A stretch of 52,834 nt of DNA from an uncultured Legionella sp. (GCF_937871865.1 NZ_CALMPD010000152.1:1-52834); one strand, 5' to 3'; counted from the first letter of the stretch, positions 9,486 to 18,881 are shown. Numbers and translations: made by a program. Notes: a model not told the origin generated them from the sequence alone.

Positions 9486-11978
9486 CTAGAGAGTAACTAA
9501 ACCATTAGTACTCATTGCGGCACTGTTTATTTTTTTAGATTCCTCAAACAATTTGGTCCATTCCTCAATAGCCAACCCAGCCAGATAAGCTAAAGTATCT
9601 CCTAATTTAAATGGAGGCAATAAACAGTCACGGATTCGTCCATAAATAGACATGGTTTCTTTAGTCCTGGAGGAATCTGTTTCCGGTCGTTCCAATACTT
9701 TTAAAAAGATTTTTTCCATCCGAAGCACATTGTCATTGCCTGAATCTTTATCCTGCATGACACCGCGAATATTTCTTATACCGGTTGGAGTAGGCCCAAC
9801 AACAGGGCTTTTATCAAAAAATCCGAACCAGCTGCTCTCATGTTTTTTCTGAAATCGACTTTCTTCGTTAATTAATGACGTTAACGCATCATATAACTTA
9901 GTACACAACGCTTCTCCCATTTGCCTTGCCGTTAACTTACACAGTAATTCATTTTCAGGTAAGAAATAGGAATACAATTTTTTACTGATGTTTTTTACTT
10001 CATTATCAGTAGCCAATCGGTCATCATAGATTAAGCCTTTTTCCGTTCCTAAACGCTGATTAATTGCATCAGAAATATCTTTTGGTAAATACCAACTGGG
10101 AGTCTTTATTCCTTCGGAACCAGGAGCGTTCTGTCCTGCATGTTCATGTTGGTGTCGTGTCATATAAATTTCGACGAAAATATTTATAAAATTAATCCGC
10201 TCCGCTTGATTGCTAGGCACCCCGAATTTTGGCCAGGCGCCATATTTTTCTTTATACAGAATCATGGCATCCGTATGCATTAACTCAACGGCCTTTCTAT
10301 CCTTGCCGCTCACACAGGAACCGTAACTATGCCCACCCATATGAAGAACAATTAGTTGTTCTAAAGAACTTAAAAACAGCTCCCTGCCTACATAATCCCA
10401 AACCGTTGCTGAGCCCATAGGCGATTCAAGAACATTCCTGTAATCATCCAGTAATTCCTGTAAGCCAGGTGTGCTAGCAGCGGCTTCTTGCCCTTTCTTT
10501 AATAGCAATAAACTGTCTTTATCAGTTGACGAGGTATAGTACCAATATTTAGCAATATTAAATGGATGATTGTGCTCCAGGGTAAGACTTGCCCTCTCAC
10601 TTCGTCCCACCGTTGCTCTTGCTAATTTAAACAACTCAAGATCAGGAGGTAAATCAGGCAAGAAATCCATAAGAAAAGCAGGCATGTAATCAAAAGCCGT
10701 AATGGGGCTGATTAACGTTTGCAACAAACTTAATTGGCCTGGTTTGGCAAACTCCATCACTTTGGCAAAATTTGTATCACTGTGGCGCTGCTGCACGGCT
10801 TTCGGTAAAGCGAGGCCATCACGACTTACAATATGGCTTGAGCGATAACGCTTGCCATAAAGCAAGATAGCCTCACCCTCTTTATTAATTTTGTAAAGAC
10901 TATGAGCGGCGTAATTTGCCGGAACAGGTAAGGTACGGTGGCGACTAGAGAGGAATGATACAACATCAACTACGTTTTTGTTCGTCTGCAAGACATGGCC
11001 TAAATAATATTGTTGGATTCTGGATAAAGACCAGTACCATTGAGGTAGTGCGGCAATATTGCCCAGTGTGTCGTTGAAGCTCTTCGAGCTAGACTGCGTT
11101 GTTATGAACGATTTGAACTCAGCGAGATGCTCGTCAACACTGCCAGACAGCCCTGAAAGCTCCTTAATCATCGCCTGTTGCCCTTTGTTTAGGTCATCAA
11201 ACCATGACGGATACGGTGAAAATGCGTTGTTTATTTGTTCCAAATCACGCGTTATGTTTTTAGACTCACGCTTAATTTTATCCCATGCAACAATAAAACC
11301 ATTGAGATCTTGAATTACGGTTACCGGAGTAATAGACGCCAGATCCAGATTACAGAAGTAAGCTTGTTGATATTCTGATAGGTTATTGCGAAACCAGGAC
11401 GGGGTTTTAGGATAGTTACATGATTTTAATTTCTCCAGCTCCTGCAGGAACTGCTCGGTGTAGGGTGGGAGCGATTCATCGTATTGCAGGGCATATTCAA
11501 CATGTTCACCAATTACTATAGGCATTAAAGTAGCTAAATCCGGACGCCCTCGCTGCATCAAGACATATTGTTCAGCTTCATTCAAAGCAGCTTTTGCTTC
11601 GGCTATTTCGTTAGATTTTGGCCATTCCCAGCAGGTTGCTATGGTTTCTACTAACTTGGCAGTGTATTTTTCCAGCTCTTTGTGCAATTCCTCAACGGTC
11701 TTTTTAGTAAAATCACACGAATCTTTACACTCTTCGGCATAATCCTTTAATGTTTGTTTATCAAATGCTTTATTTTTTGAACCACGAGGATAAGCATCCA
11801 ACATAAACAAAAATGCATCATGAAGGCTCTGAATGCGCCGACTTATACTGCCCGCATAATCAGGCTTTTCATCATAATTTTTGAGCTGATAACCGGGTAA
11901 GAGTTCATCTAGTGTGCGAGACAACTCAGGAGTTAAGACAATACCTTCCAGAACACGTAAAATTATACCTTTTCCCAT
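9486..11978 (-). CDS. sidP: Phosphoinositide phosphatase effector, SidP-like
   Basis: SidP is a Dot/Icm effector that dephosphorylates phosphoinositides (PI3P and PI(3,5)P2) on host membranes. This 830-residue protein, close to the size I recall for SidP (about 820), carries CVSGKDR with the nucleophile at about Cys555 and Arg561. That is a CX5R P-loop of the CxSGKDR type also seen in SopB and inositol 4-phosphatases. The N-terminal half has imperfect repeats beginning PSWF or PQWY followed by a Leu/Gln-rich helix. There is no signal peptide or membrane segment. The C-terminus has a Glu-rich EEWTKLFEES followed by a hydrophobic end, a common translocation-signal pattern. It stands alone between dapB and the dodecin-like gene. 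Assignment is from motif, size and neighbourhood. Confidence 0.85.
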   Translation of the reverse strand: MGKGIILRVLEGIVLTPELSRTLDELLPGYQLKNYDEKPDYAGSISRRIQSLHDAFLFMLDAYPRGSKNKAFDKQTLKDYAEECKDSCDFTKKTVEELHKELEKYTAKLVETIATCWEWPKSNEIAEAKAALNEAEQYVLMQRGRPDLATLMPIVIGEHVEYALQYDESLPPYTEQFLQELEKLKSCNYPKTPSWFRNNLSEYQQAYFCNLDLASITPVTVIQDLNGFIVAWDKIKRESKNITRDLEQINNAFSPYPSWFDDLNKGQQAMIKELSGLSGSVDEHLAEFKSFITTQSSSKSFNDTLGNIAALPQWYWSLSRIQQYYLGHVLQTNKNVVDVVSFLSSRHRTLPVPANYAAHSLYKINKEGEAILLYGKRYRSSHIVSRDGLALPKAVQQRHSDTNFAKVMEFAKPGQLSLLQTLISPITAFDYMPAFLMDFLPDLPPDLELFKLARATVGRSERASLTLEHNHPFNIAKYWYYTSSTDKDSLLLLKKGQEAAASTPGLQELLDDYRNVLESPMGSATVWDYVGRELFLSSLEQLIVLHMGGHSYGSCVSGKDRKAVELMHTDAMILYKEKYGAWPKFGVPSNQAERINFINIFVEIYMTRHQHEHAGQNAPGSEGIKTPSWYLPKDISDAINQRLGTEKGLIYDDRLATDNEVKNISKKLYSYFLPENELLCKLTARQMGEALCTKLYDALTSLINEESRFQKKHESSWFGFFDKSPVVGPTPTGIRNIRGVMQDKDSGNDNVLRMEKIFLKVLERPETDSSRTKETMSIYGRIRDCLLPPFKLGDTLAYLAGLAIEEWTKLFEESKKINSAAMSTNGLVTL

Positions 11979-12023
11979 AGCTTATTCCCTTACTGCTTTA
12001 TGTTCATTGTACAAATAATTTAA

Positions 12024-12044
12024 TGAAACAAATCATATGTTTCA
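12024..12044. repeat. Short inverted repeat in the sidP/dodecin-like intergenic region
   Basis: TGAAAC (12024-12029) and GTTTCA (12039-12044) form a six-base inverted repeat with a nine-base spacer, about 46 bases upstream of the sidP start. It could be an operator for either divergent gene. It could also be chance in AT-rich DNA. Confidence 0.3.
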
Positions 12045-12147
12045 CGGCTTAAATTGCTTCCTCAAATAAGATATCAGGAAGTTGATTACCTTAATAGATT
12101 TACTTCATGCTAAACTATATCATTTGTAAAATAATATAAGGATGTCT

Positions 12148-12324
12148 ATGAAAAGTATAGAAGATTTTGTAGGGCTTTCGGAATATGGAATTGATGATGC
12201 AGTACAAAATGCTCTTGAAAATGCAGGAAATCCAGCAAATTATGAGGTAGTAGAAACGCTCGGTTCACAAGATAATAATACGAAGCGTCAATACCAGGTA
12301 ACATTGAAAGCCATAACCAAATAA
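12148..12324 (+). CDS. Dodecin-like small protein
   Basis: A 58-residue protein with the dodecin layout: a first strand ending GLSEYGIDDAVQNALENAG (strand then helix), then YEVVETLG and a final strand YQVTLKA. Dodecins assemble into hollow dodecamers that store flavin or CoA. The Trp that normally sandwiches flavin just before FEV is absent here (the segment is ANYEVV), while the Gln of the YQV strand is kept, so flavin binding is doubtful. ATG 12148 is chosen because AAGG sits six bases upstream; ATG 12142 abuts the same AAGG. Confidence 0.65.
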   Translation: MKSIEDFVGLSEYGIDDAVQNALENAGNPANYEVVETLGSQDNNTKRQYQVTLKAITK

Positions 12325-12424
12325 ATTACAGGGACCAGAGCGCGCAATTAACTATGAATAGCACCTCTATTGAGAATTTATAGATAACGTTCCTGCTTAA
12401 AATAATAAAAAAAGGAGTTTAATA

Positions 12425-13921
12425 ATGGGATATAACGTACCGCACTATATTGGTGGTCAGCTAATCAATGAATCCAACACAGAAATCCACCCGATTTATA
12501 ATCCTGCCTTGGGAGAAGTGATAGGCCAAGTTCATTTTGCTGCAAAGGATACCTGTGATAAAGCAGTTGCAACTGCCAAAAAAGCAGGAATTGCCTGGGC
12601 ACAAACTCCAGCCATCAAAAGAGCTCGCATCCTGTTTAAATTCAGAGACTTATTAGAAAAACATCAAATGGATTTAGCCCGTATTGTTACTCGCGAACAT
12701 GGTAAAACGCTGGATGATGCTAAAGGCTCTGTAGCTCGAGCCATCGAAGTGGTCGAATTACACTGTGGCTTGGTCAATCAGCTCAAAGGGGATTTTTCTC
12801 CCAATGTTGCCAGTCATATTGACTGCCATACCTTCAGGCAGCCACTGGGTGTTTGTGCCGGGGTATCTCCATTTAATTTCCCGGTAATGGTCCCAATCTG
12901 GATGATGATTCCGGCCATTGCCTGTGGTAATACCTTCATTCTAAAACCATCAGAACAAGACCCATCCGCTCCTATTCGTTTATTGGAATTGTTAAATGAT
13001 GCAGGCTTGCCAGCTGGTGTTGCCAATTGCCTACAAGGCAATAAAACAACAGTTGAACAATTGCTGGCACACCCGGATATCGCAGCCTTTACTGCAGTTG
13101 CTTCTACCCCGGTTGCTCATTCGATTTATACAACAGCTACTGCTTATGGCAAAAGAGCACACACCTTTGGCGGAGCCAAAAATCATTGCGTTGTAATGCC
13201 TGATGCTGATCTGGATCAAGCAGCCAGTGCAATCGTTGGCGCAGCTTATGGTTCAGCGGGCGAGCGATGCATGGCGCTTTCTGTTGCAGTAGCAGTGGGT
13301 AATCAGACTGCCGATGCACTTATTGCCAAAATGGCGCCTCAGATACGCGCGATGAAGATTGATGCAGGAGATGTCGAAGGCACCGATATGGGCCCCTTAA
13401 TCAGTAGCGCACATCGTGAGAAAGTACTCGCAGGAATAGATAAAGGAATTAATGAAGGAGCTAAACTGATTATTGATGGCAGAACCTTTAAGCACCCACA
13501 ATACCCACAAGGCTTCTTTCTAGGACCGTGCCTGTTTGATGACGTAAATGAACACATGTCGATATATCAAAATGAACTGTTTGGACCGGTATTAGTAGTT
13601 GTCCGAGTGAACTCGTTTGAAGAGGCATTGTCATTGGTTAATAAACACCAATATGGCAATGGAACAGCAATATTTACTCGTGATGGATTTAGTGCACGAG
13701 AATACAGCCAGCGAGTTCAGGCAGGCATGGTAGGAGTCAATATTCCTATCCCGGTCCCTATTGCAAACCATCCTTTTGGCGGCTGGAAACGTTCGGCTTT
13801 TGGCGACACCAACATGCATGGAGATGAGAGCATTCAATTCTATACTCGCCGCAAAACCGTAACCAGCAAATGGCCTGAAACTGAATTAAAGGGCAATGCT
13901 TTTGCTATGCCTACCCATTAA
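12425..13921 (+). CDS. mmsA: Methylmalonate-semialdehyde dehydrogenase (CoA-acylating)
   Basis: MmsA oxidises methylmalonate semialdehyde to propionyl-CoA in valine degradation and belongs to the aldehyde dehydrogenase superfamily. The 498-residue protein has the cofactor segment SPFNFPVMVP, then FILKPSEQDPSAP, and the catalytic Cys in GSAGERCMALSVAV (about Cys282). Near the C-terminus PFGGWKRSAFGD is typical of MmsA. A strong AAAGGAG precedes ATG 12425. With mmsB it forms the last two oxidation steps of valine catabolism, although a strong hairpin separates the two genes. Confidence 0.93.
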   Translation: MGYNVPHYIGGQLINESNTEIHPIYNPALGEVIGQVHFAAKDTCDKAVATAKKAGIAWAQTPAIKRARILFKFRDLLEKHQMDLARIVTREHGKTLDDAKGSVARAIEVVELHCGLVNQLKGDFSPNVASHIDCHTFRQPLGVCAGVSPFNFPVMVPIWMMIPAIACGNTFILKPSEQDPSAPIRLLELLNDAGLPAGVANCLQGNKTTVEQLLAHPDIAAFTAVASTPVAHSIYTTATAYGKRAHTFGGAKNHCVVMPDADLDQAASAIVGAAYGSAGERCMALSVAVAVGNQTADALIAKMAPQIRAMKIDAGDVEGTDMGPLISSAHREKVLAGIDKGINEGAKLIIDGRTFKHPQYPQGFFLGPCLFDDVNEHMSIYQNELFGPVLVVVRVNSFEEALSLVNKHQYGNGTAIFTRDGFSAREYSQRVQAGMVGVNIPIPVPIANHPFGGWKRSAFGDTNMHGDESIQFYTRRKTVTSKWPETELKGNAFAMPTH

Positions 13922-13945
13922 ATTATTTTAATTATCAATCCCCAG

Positions 13946-13984
13946 GAGCTGATTTTAGAACAGTGATCCGCAGAAAATCAGCTC
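13946..13984. terminator. Strong hairpin between mmsA and mmsB
   Basis: GAGCTGATTTT (13946-13956) is the exact complement of AAAATCAGCTC (13974-13984) around a 17-base loop. It starts 25 bases after the mmsA stop and has no following T tract. It could terminate mmsA transcription, give partial read-through into mmsB, or act as an RNA-stabilising stem. Confidence 0.5.
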
Positions 13985-14077
13985 ATTTGGCCAACCAAAA
14001 AGATTCGTGCACTTAGGACAGTGAGAGACGCGCACTGAATCTAAATGGAAACAGATAAAATGCATATGGAGTGATAC

Positions 14078-14971
14078 ATGGCTAGAATAGGATTTATAGG
14101 ATTAGGACATATGGGATTCCCCATGGCCATCAATCTGATTAAAGCAGGACATCAGGTAACAGGATATGATTTACAAGAATCGGCCTGCTCCCGCTTTGCA
14201 GAACAGGGTGGCTTTATTGCGGCGAGTCTTCTGGAAACAGTAAAGGAACAAGACATACTCATTACTATGTTGCAAACGGGCCAACAGGTAATACAAGTCT
14301 GTATCACAGAAGGTGTCTTCCAAAATGCAAAGGCTGGAACTCTATTTATTGATTGCTCCACCATAGATGTCCAGTCATCTCGCGAAGTTCATGTAATGGC
14401 GAAAGAACATCAACTCCTTTCAGTTGATGCTCCGGTGTCCGGAGGGGTAGCAGGAGCCGCTGCTGCTACGTTGACGTTTATGGTCGGTGGAACCCAAGAG
14501 GCCTTTAACGCAGCAAGAACCGTACTTGCCAACATGGGGCAGAACATTATCCATACCGGTGCTGATGGCAGTGGTCAAGCCGCAAAAATATGCAATAACA
14601 TGATTCTGGGAATTTCAATGGTTGCTGTTTCAGAAGCCTTCAACCTGGCAAAAGAATTGGGCTTATCAGCAGAAAAACTTTTTGAAGTGGTCAGTAACTC
14701 CTCTGGACAATGTTGGGCAATGACAAAGTATGTCCCTGTTCCGGGAATACTGGAACACGTTCCTGCCAATAACGAATACAGACCTGGATTTGCTGCAGCC
14801 ATGATGCTGAAGGATTTACTATTAAGCCAAAATTCGGCTCAGGCCGTACAAGCACAAACGCCTTTAGGTGCTAAAGCAACAGAACTGTATCAGCATTTTA
14901 TCGACCAAGGATTTGGTGAACTGGATTTTTCGGCAATTATTAAACTCATTGCCAGGACACAAGAGGTATAA
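14078..14971 (+). CDS. mmsB: 3-hydroxyisobutyrate dehydrogenase
   Basis: MmsB oxidises 3-hydroxyisobutyrate to methylmalonate semialdehyde, the substrate of MmsA. The 297-residue protein starts with the Rossmann motif GFIGLGHMGFPMA, carries DAPVSGGVAGA for substrate binding, and has the catalytic Lys in GQAAKICNNM. A GGAG lies upstream of ATG 14078. It ends two bases before acs, so those two are co-translated. Closely related family members (tartronate semialdehyde reductase, GLYR) cannot be excluded by sequence alone, but mmsA upstream supports this call. Confidence 0.92.
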   Translation: MARIGFIGLGHMGFPMAINLIKAGHQVTGYDLQESACSRFAEQGGFIAASLLETVKEQDILITMLQTGQQVIQVCITEGVFQNAKAGTLFIDCSTIDVQSSREVHVMAKEHQLLSVDAPVSGGVAGAAAATLTFMVGGTQEAFNAARTVLANMGQNIIHTGADGSGQAAKICNNMILGISMVAVSEAFNLAKELGLSAEKLFEVVSNSSGQCWAMTKYVPVPGILEHVPANNEYRPGFAAAMMLKDLLLSQNSAQAVQAQTPLGAKATELYQHFIDQGFGELDFSAIIKLIARTQEV

Positions 14972-14973
14972 CA

Positions 14974-16866
14974 ATGCAGTCTATACATTTAGCTCCCCCG
15001 AAACTAAGTAATGCAGAGGAATCTTTAACTGAATTCTGGTCAGAAATTGCCGGACAAACCACAGAATGGATGCGCCCCTGGGATACAGTGCTTAAGGGTG
15101 ATTTTATTCATGGCGATGTTACCTGGTTTCAGGGTGGACAATTAAATGTCAGTGCCAACTGCCTGGATAGACATTTACCGCATAAAGCACAGCAAACAGC
15201 AATTATCTGGCAAGGTGATAATGAGCAAGAACAAAGAACTCTGACCTTTGCCCAATTGCATGAAGAAGTATGTAAAATGAGTAATGTACTGAAACAATTA
15301 AAGGTCAATAAAGGAGATACAGTAGGTATCTATTTGCCCATGATCCCGGAAGCGGCCATTGCTATGCTTGCTTGTGCTCGAATTGGAGCAGTGCATACCG
15401 TTATTTTTGCCGGTTTTTCAGCCCATGCCTTAAGGCAGCGTTTAATCGCCTCCGAATGCACCTGTTTGATCACTGCAGATAGTTTCAAGCGTGGCGGCAA
15501 AATCGTACCGTTAAAAGAACAGGCCGATGAAGCCAGTAACGATTTGAACATTCAAACTTTGGTTATTAAAAATAATGACATACCGGTTGCATTTGAGAGC
15601 AACAAAGATCATTGGTGGCATGATTTAAAACAATCAATTTCTGAGCAATGCGTACCTGAGCCGATGGATTCTGAAGATCCATTATTTATTCTCTATACTT
15701 CAGGAAGTACCGGTCAACCCAAAGGAGTCGTACATACTACAGGAGGCTATCTGGTCCAGGTTGCCTATACACATCAATTAATTTTTAATTGCCAAAACCA
15801 TGAAATTTTTTGGTGTACGGCAGATGTAGGATGGGTAACCGGGCATAGTTATGTGGTCTATGGCCCTCTGTGCAATGGCATCACTACTTTGATGTACGAA
15901 GGCATTCCCACGTGGCCAGATCCAGCAAGAAACTGGCATATTATTGATAAATATAAGGTTAACGTTTTTTATACTGCACCCACGGCGATTCGCGCATTGA
16001 TGAGAGCTGGAGATCAATGGTTAGATACCAGCTCTAGAGCATCATTGCGTTTGCTTGGTTCCGTTGGCGAACCGATTAATCCCGAAGCGTGGAATTGGTA
16101 TTATCAAAAAGTAGGGAAAGGAAGTTGCCCTATTGTAGATACGTGGTGGCAAACAGAAACAGGTGCCATCATGATTAGTCCTCGATTTGATACACCAGAC
16201 ATTAAGCCAGGAGCCGCCAGCCAGCCAATACCAGGAATCGTCCCGGTATTACTCAATGAGCAAGGAGAGGAACTCCAGGGAACGGGAGAAGGCTCATTAG
16301 CAATAAAATACCCATGGCCATCAATGGCACGAACCATTGCTGGTGATCATCAGCGTTTCCGCACTACCTATTTGATGCATGGCTATTACATCACGGGGGA
16401 TGGAGCTAAGCGCGATGAAGAGGGAGATTATTGGATAACTGGACGTATTGATGATGTGTTAAATGTTTCAGGCCACCGTCTGGGAACTGCCGAAATCGAA
16501 AGCGCACTGGTTAACCATCATTTAGTCGCTGAAGCAGGGGTTGTCGGAATACCGCATGAGATAAAAGGTCAAGGGATCTTTGCCTTTGTTATTTTAAAAC
16601 AAGGCGTCCTGGGAGACGAACAATTAAAGTCGGTTTTAATCGAACGAGTGAAAGAAGAAATCAGCGCGATTGCAAAACCGGATCACATCCATTTTGCAAT
16701 TGAATTACCTAAAACCCGATCAGGTAAAATCATGCGCCGTATTTTGAGAAAAATTGCCTGCCAAGAAGTAGAAGACATTGCTGAATTGGGAGATCTTTCC
16801 ACTCTGTCAAATCCACAAACAGTTGAAGAATTGTTAAAACAAATTCGTAATAATGGAATTTCTTAA
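14974..16866 (+). CDS. acs: Acetyl-CoA synthetase (AMP-forming)
   Basis: This ANL-family ligase activates acetate, or possibly propionate, to its CoA thioester via an acyl-adenylate. The 630-residue protein shows the ATP loop YTSGSTGQPKGV, the acyl-pocket motif VDTWWQTETG, the hinge region GRIDDVLNVSGHRLGTAE and the C-terminal KTRSGKIMRRILR, whose Lys is the residue that protein acetyltransferases modify in Acs. The start lies two bases after the mmsB stop. Next to a pathway that yields propionyl-CoA, a propionate-activating role (PrpE-like) is a fair alternative. Confidence 0.88.
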   Translation: MQSIHLAPPKLSNAEESLTEFWSEIAGQTTEWMRPWDTVLKGDFIHGDVTWFQGGQLNVSANCLDRHLPHKAQQTAIIWQGDNEQEQRTLTFAQLHEEVCKMSNVLKQLKVNKGDTVGIYLPMIPEAAIAMLACARIGAVHTVIFAGFSAHALRQRLIASECTCLITADSFKRGGKIVPLKEQADEASNDLNIQTLVIKNNDIPVAFESNKDHWWHDLKQSISEQCVPEPMDSEDPLFILYTSGSTGQPKGVVHTTGGYLVQVAYTHQLIFNCQNHEIFWCTADVGWVTGHSYVVYGPLCNGITTLMYEGIPTWPDPARNWHIIDKYKVNVFYTAPTAIRALMRAGDQWLDTSSRASLRLLGSVGEPINPEAWNWYYQKVGKGSCPIVDTWWQTETGAIMISPRFDTPDIKPGAASQPIPGIVPVLLNEQGEELQGTGEGSLAIKYPWPSMARTIAGDHQRFRTTYLMHGYYITGDGAKRDEEGDYWITGRIDDVLNVSGHRLGTAEIESALVNHHLVAEAGVVGIPHEIKGQGIFAFVILKQGVLGDEQLKSVLIERVKEEISAIAKPDHIHFAIELPKTRSGKIMRRILRKIACQEVEDIAELGDLSTLSNPQTVEELLKQIRNNGIS

Positions 16867-16881
16867 TGATCTGAGACGCTC

Positions 16882-16916
16882 AACCAGTACCTCGTACCTA
16901 TTGCGAGGTATTGGTT
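16882..16916. terminator. Hairpin between acs and engB 3' ends
   Basis: AACCAGTACCTCG (16882-16894) pairs with CGAGGTATTGGTT (16904-16916) with one G-T pair and a nine-base loop. It lies between convergent genes and probably serves both. Confidence 0.65.
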
Positions 16917-16944
16917 GCAGCTTTTGCGCAGGGTGCGAGAGCCA

Positions 16945-17547
16945 TTAACCCCATTCAAACCAGGCATTTAATTGCGCTATTAACCCATCAATTCCATCTT
17001 TTTTTAAAGAAGAAAAGGATTGGACAGAAATCAAATGTTCAGCCAAATCATAATGCTTACGCACTTTGAGCACGGTGTTTTTCGCCTCGCTTCGACTGAG
17101 CTTATCTGATTTAGTCAACAATATATGTACTGGAAGTTGGCGATTCAGCGCCCAGTCAACCATCATTTGATCCAGATCTTTTAATGGGTGTCTGATATCC
17201 ATTAACAAAATTAAACCTTTAAGGCTTTCTCTTACTTCAAGGTAATGTGCCAGATTTTTTTGCCATTCCAGTTTCACCTGTAGGGCAACTTTGGCATAGC
17301 CATAACCTGGTAAGTCAACCAGACGCCGCTGCTCATCCACATTAAATAGATTAATTAATTGAGTACGACCAGGTGTCTTGCTGGTTCGAGCAAGACTTTT
17401 AATGCCAGTTAAACAATTTAACGCACTGGATTTTCCTGCGTTTGACCTACCTGCAAAAGCCACTTCATAACCTGTATCGTCAGGTAATTGATCAACACGG
17501 GCTGCACTTTTTAAGAATACTGCTTTAGAATATAAATTTGCTAACAT
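16945..17547 (-). CDS. engB: Ribosome biogenesis GTPase EngB/YsxC
   Basis: EngB is a TrmE-Era-family GTPase needed for assembly of the 50S ribosomal subunit. The 200-residue protein has G1 in [12 protein letters not shown], a Thr-rich G2 ([12 protein letters not shown]), G3 in [11 protein letters not shown] and G4 in LLTKSDKLS. The start at 17547 gives the usual N-terminus ([13 protein letters not shown]). Upstream codons at 17562 and 17592 are possible but no ribosome site clearly favours them. It is divergent from the cytochrome c4 gene, with 73 bases between starts. Confidence 0.92.
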   Translation of the reverse strand: MLANLYSKAVFLKSAARVDQLPDDTGYEVAFAGRSNAGKSSALNCLTGIKSLARTSKTPGRTQLINLFNVDEQRRLVDLPGYGYAKVALQVKLEWQKNLAHYLEVRESLKGLILLMDIRHPLKDLDQMMVDWALNRQLPVHILLTKSDKLSRSEAKNTVLKVRKHYDLAEHLISVQSFSSLKKDGIDGLIAQLNAWFEWG

Positions 17548-17620
17548 GAGATATAATTTCATTTTGGGATTTTGACCCATGCAGTGTACCATTAAATTAC
17601 CAATTTTTTATGAGAAATAG

Positions 17621-18220
17621 ATGAAAAAATTAGCACTGGCTCTAATTTTGTGCTTACCTTTGGGTATTTTCGCACAAGGAAACCCGCAAGAAGGACAAAC
17701 AAAAGCAACTGTATGTGCAGCCTGCCATGGTCAGCAAGGAATAAGCCTGACTCCTGAATGGCCCAATCTTGCAGGCCAAAATGCAAAATATACCGTAAAA
17801 CAATTAAAAGATATAAAAGAAGGAAAATCCCGGGTTGCTCCGACCATGATAGCAATGATTGCCAACCTTAATGAACAGGATATGGATGACTTGGCAGCCT
17901 TTTATGCTAAAATGCCCTTGGCTGAAGGCGCTACTCCTAAAAAATACATGCAAAGAGGAGAGCAAATCTATAGAGGTGGTGATTTTGAGAAACACATCAC
18001 AGCCTGTATTGCCTGTCATGGTCCTAAAGGCACAGGAAATGCCCAAGCAGGTTTTCCGGTTCTTTCAGGACAAAAAGCAGCCTATACTGTATTGCAATTA
18101 CAGGCTTTTAAAGACGCTAAACGCACTAATGACTTAAATCACATCATGCAAGATATTAGTGGTAGAATGAGTCAGGATGATATGGAAGCTGTAGCCCATT
18201 ATATTGAAGGTTTATATTAA
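17621..18220 (+). CDS. Dihaem cytochrome c4
   Basis: Cytochrome c4 is a periplasmic dihaem electron carrier that feeds terminal oxidases. The 199-residue protein has a signal peptide (MKKLALALILCLPLGIFA) and two tandem cytochrome c domains, each with a CXXCH haem site (CAACHG near residue 32 and CIACHG near residue 130) and a distal Met region. It ends ten bases before dsbA. Both products act in the periplasm and involve thiol or haem chemistry, which makes co-expression reasonable. Confidence 0.9.
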   Translation: MKKLALALILCLPLGIFAQGNPQEGQTKATVCAACHGQQGISLTPEWPNLAGQNAKYTVKQLKDIKEGKSRVAPTMIAMIANLNEQDMDDLAAFYAKMPLAEGATPKKYMQRGEQIYRGGDFEKHITACIACHGPKGTGNAQAGFPVLSGQKAAYTVLQLQAFKDAKRTNDLNHIMQDISGRMSQDDMEAVAHYIEGLY

Positions 18221-18230
18221 GGAATCAAAC

Positions 18231-18845
18231 ATGTTAAAAAAATTAATCGGTATTCTATTCCTGCTGCCCGTTATGGCTTTTGCCGCAGACTTTGTAGAAG
18301 GAAAAGATTATCAGGCAGTTGCTGCGGCCCCATTAGACGCTGCGAAAAACAAAGTACCAGTGATCACTGAATTTTTCAGTTATGGTTGTCCGTGGTGTTA
18401 TAAAATTGATCCTTCAGTTACTGAGTGGGCGGGAAAAATGGGTGCCAAAGCCCAAGTAGAGAGGATTCCAGTAGTATTTAAACCCGAGTGGGAACTGTAT
18501 GCCAAAGCGTTTTACACCGCAAAAACCCTGGCGTTATCTGACAAATTAAACCCTCAGTTATTTAAAGCCATTCAGGAAGAAAGAAATCCATTGGCGTCAA
18601 AACAAGCAATGATTGATTTTTTTGCAGCTCATGGTGTGGATAGAGAAATAGCCAAAAGCGCATTTGAAAATTCATCAACCATTGATATGAAAGTACAAAA
18701 TGGCATGATTTTAATGGCCAATTATCACATTAACGCAGTGCCGGCTTTTGTTATCAACAATAAATATAAAACGGATTTACAAATGGCAGGCAGTCCGGAG
18801 AGATTATTTCAAATATTAGATTATCTGATACGAAAATCAGCTTAA
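18231..18845 (+). CDS. dsbA: Thiol:disulfide interchange protein DsbA
   Basis: DsbA introduces disulfide bonds into exported proteins. The 204-residue protein has a signal peptide ending in VMAFA, the thioredoxin-fold active site GCPWCYKI and the cis-Pro loop near the C-terminus (INAVPAFVINNKY). ATG 18231 with AGGAAT upstream is preferred over a start ten codons earlier, because it places the signal peptide at the N-terminus. Legionella species carry more than one DsbA. This monomeric-type copy beside cytochrome c4 looks like the DsbA1 type, as far as I can recall. Confidence 0.9.
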   Translation: MLKKLIGILFLLPVMAFAADFVEGKDYQAVAAAPLDAAKNKVPVITEFFSYGCPWCYKIDPSVTEWAGKMGAKAQVERIPVVFKPEWELYAKAFYTAKTLALSDKLNPQLFKAIQEERNPLASKQAMIDFFAAHGVDREIAKSAFENSSTIDMKVQNGMILMANYHINAVPAFVINNKYKTDLQMAGSPERLFQILDYLIRKSA

Positions 18846-18853
18846 TAGCTGAT

Positions 18854-18881
18854 CCCGGATTACGACTTCGTCTAATCCGGG
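18854..18881. terminator. Hairpin between dsbA and ABC ATPase 3' ends
   Basis: CCCGGATTA (18854-18862) pairs exactly with TAATCCGGG (18873-18881), with a further GAC/GTC pairing inside the loop. It lies between convergent genes. Confidence 0.7.

Noticed and set aside
17592..17855. Minus-strand 87-codon frame with hydrophobic stretches
   Set aside because: It lies almost wholly opposite the cytochrome c4 gene, whose two CXXCH sites and signal peptide are clear.
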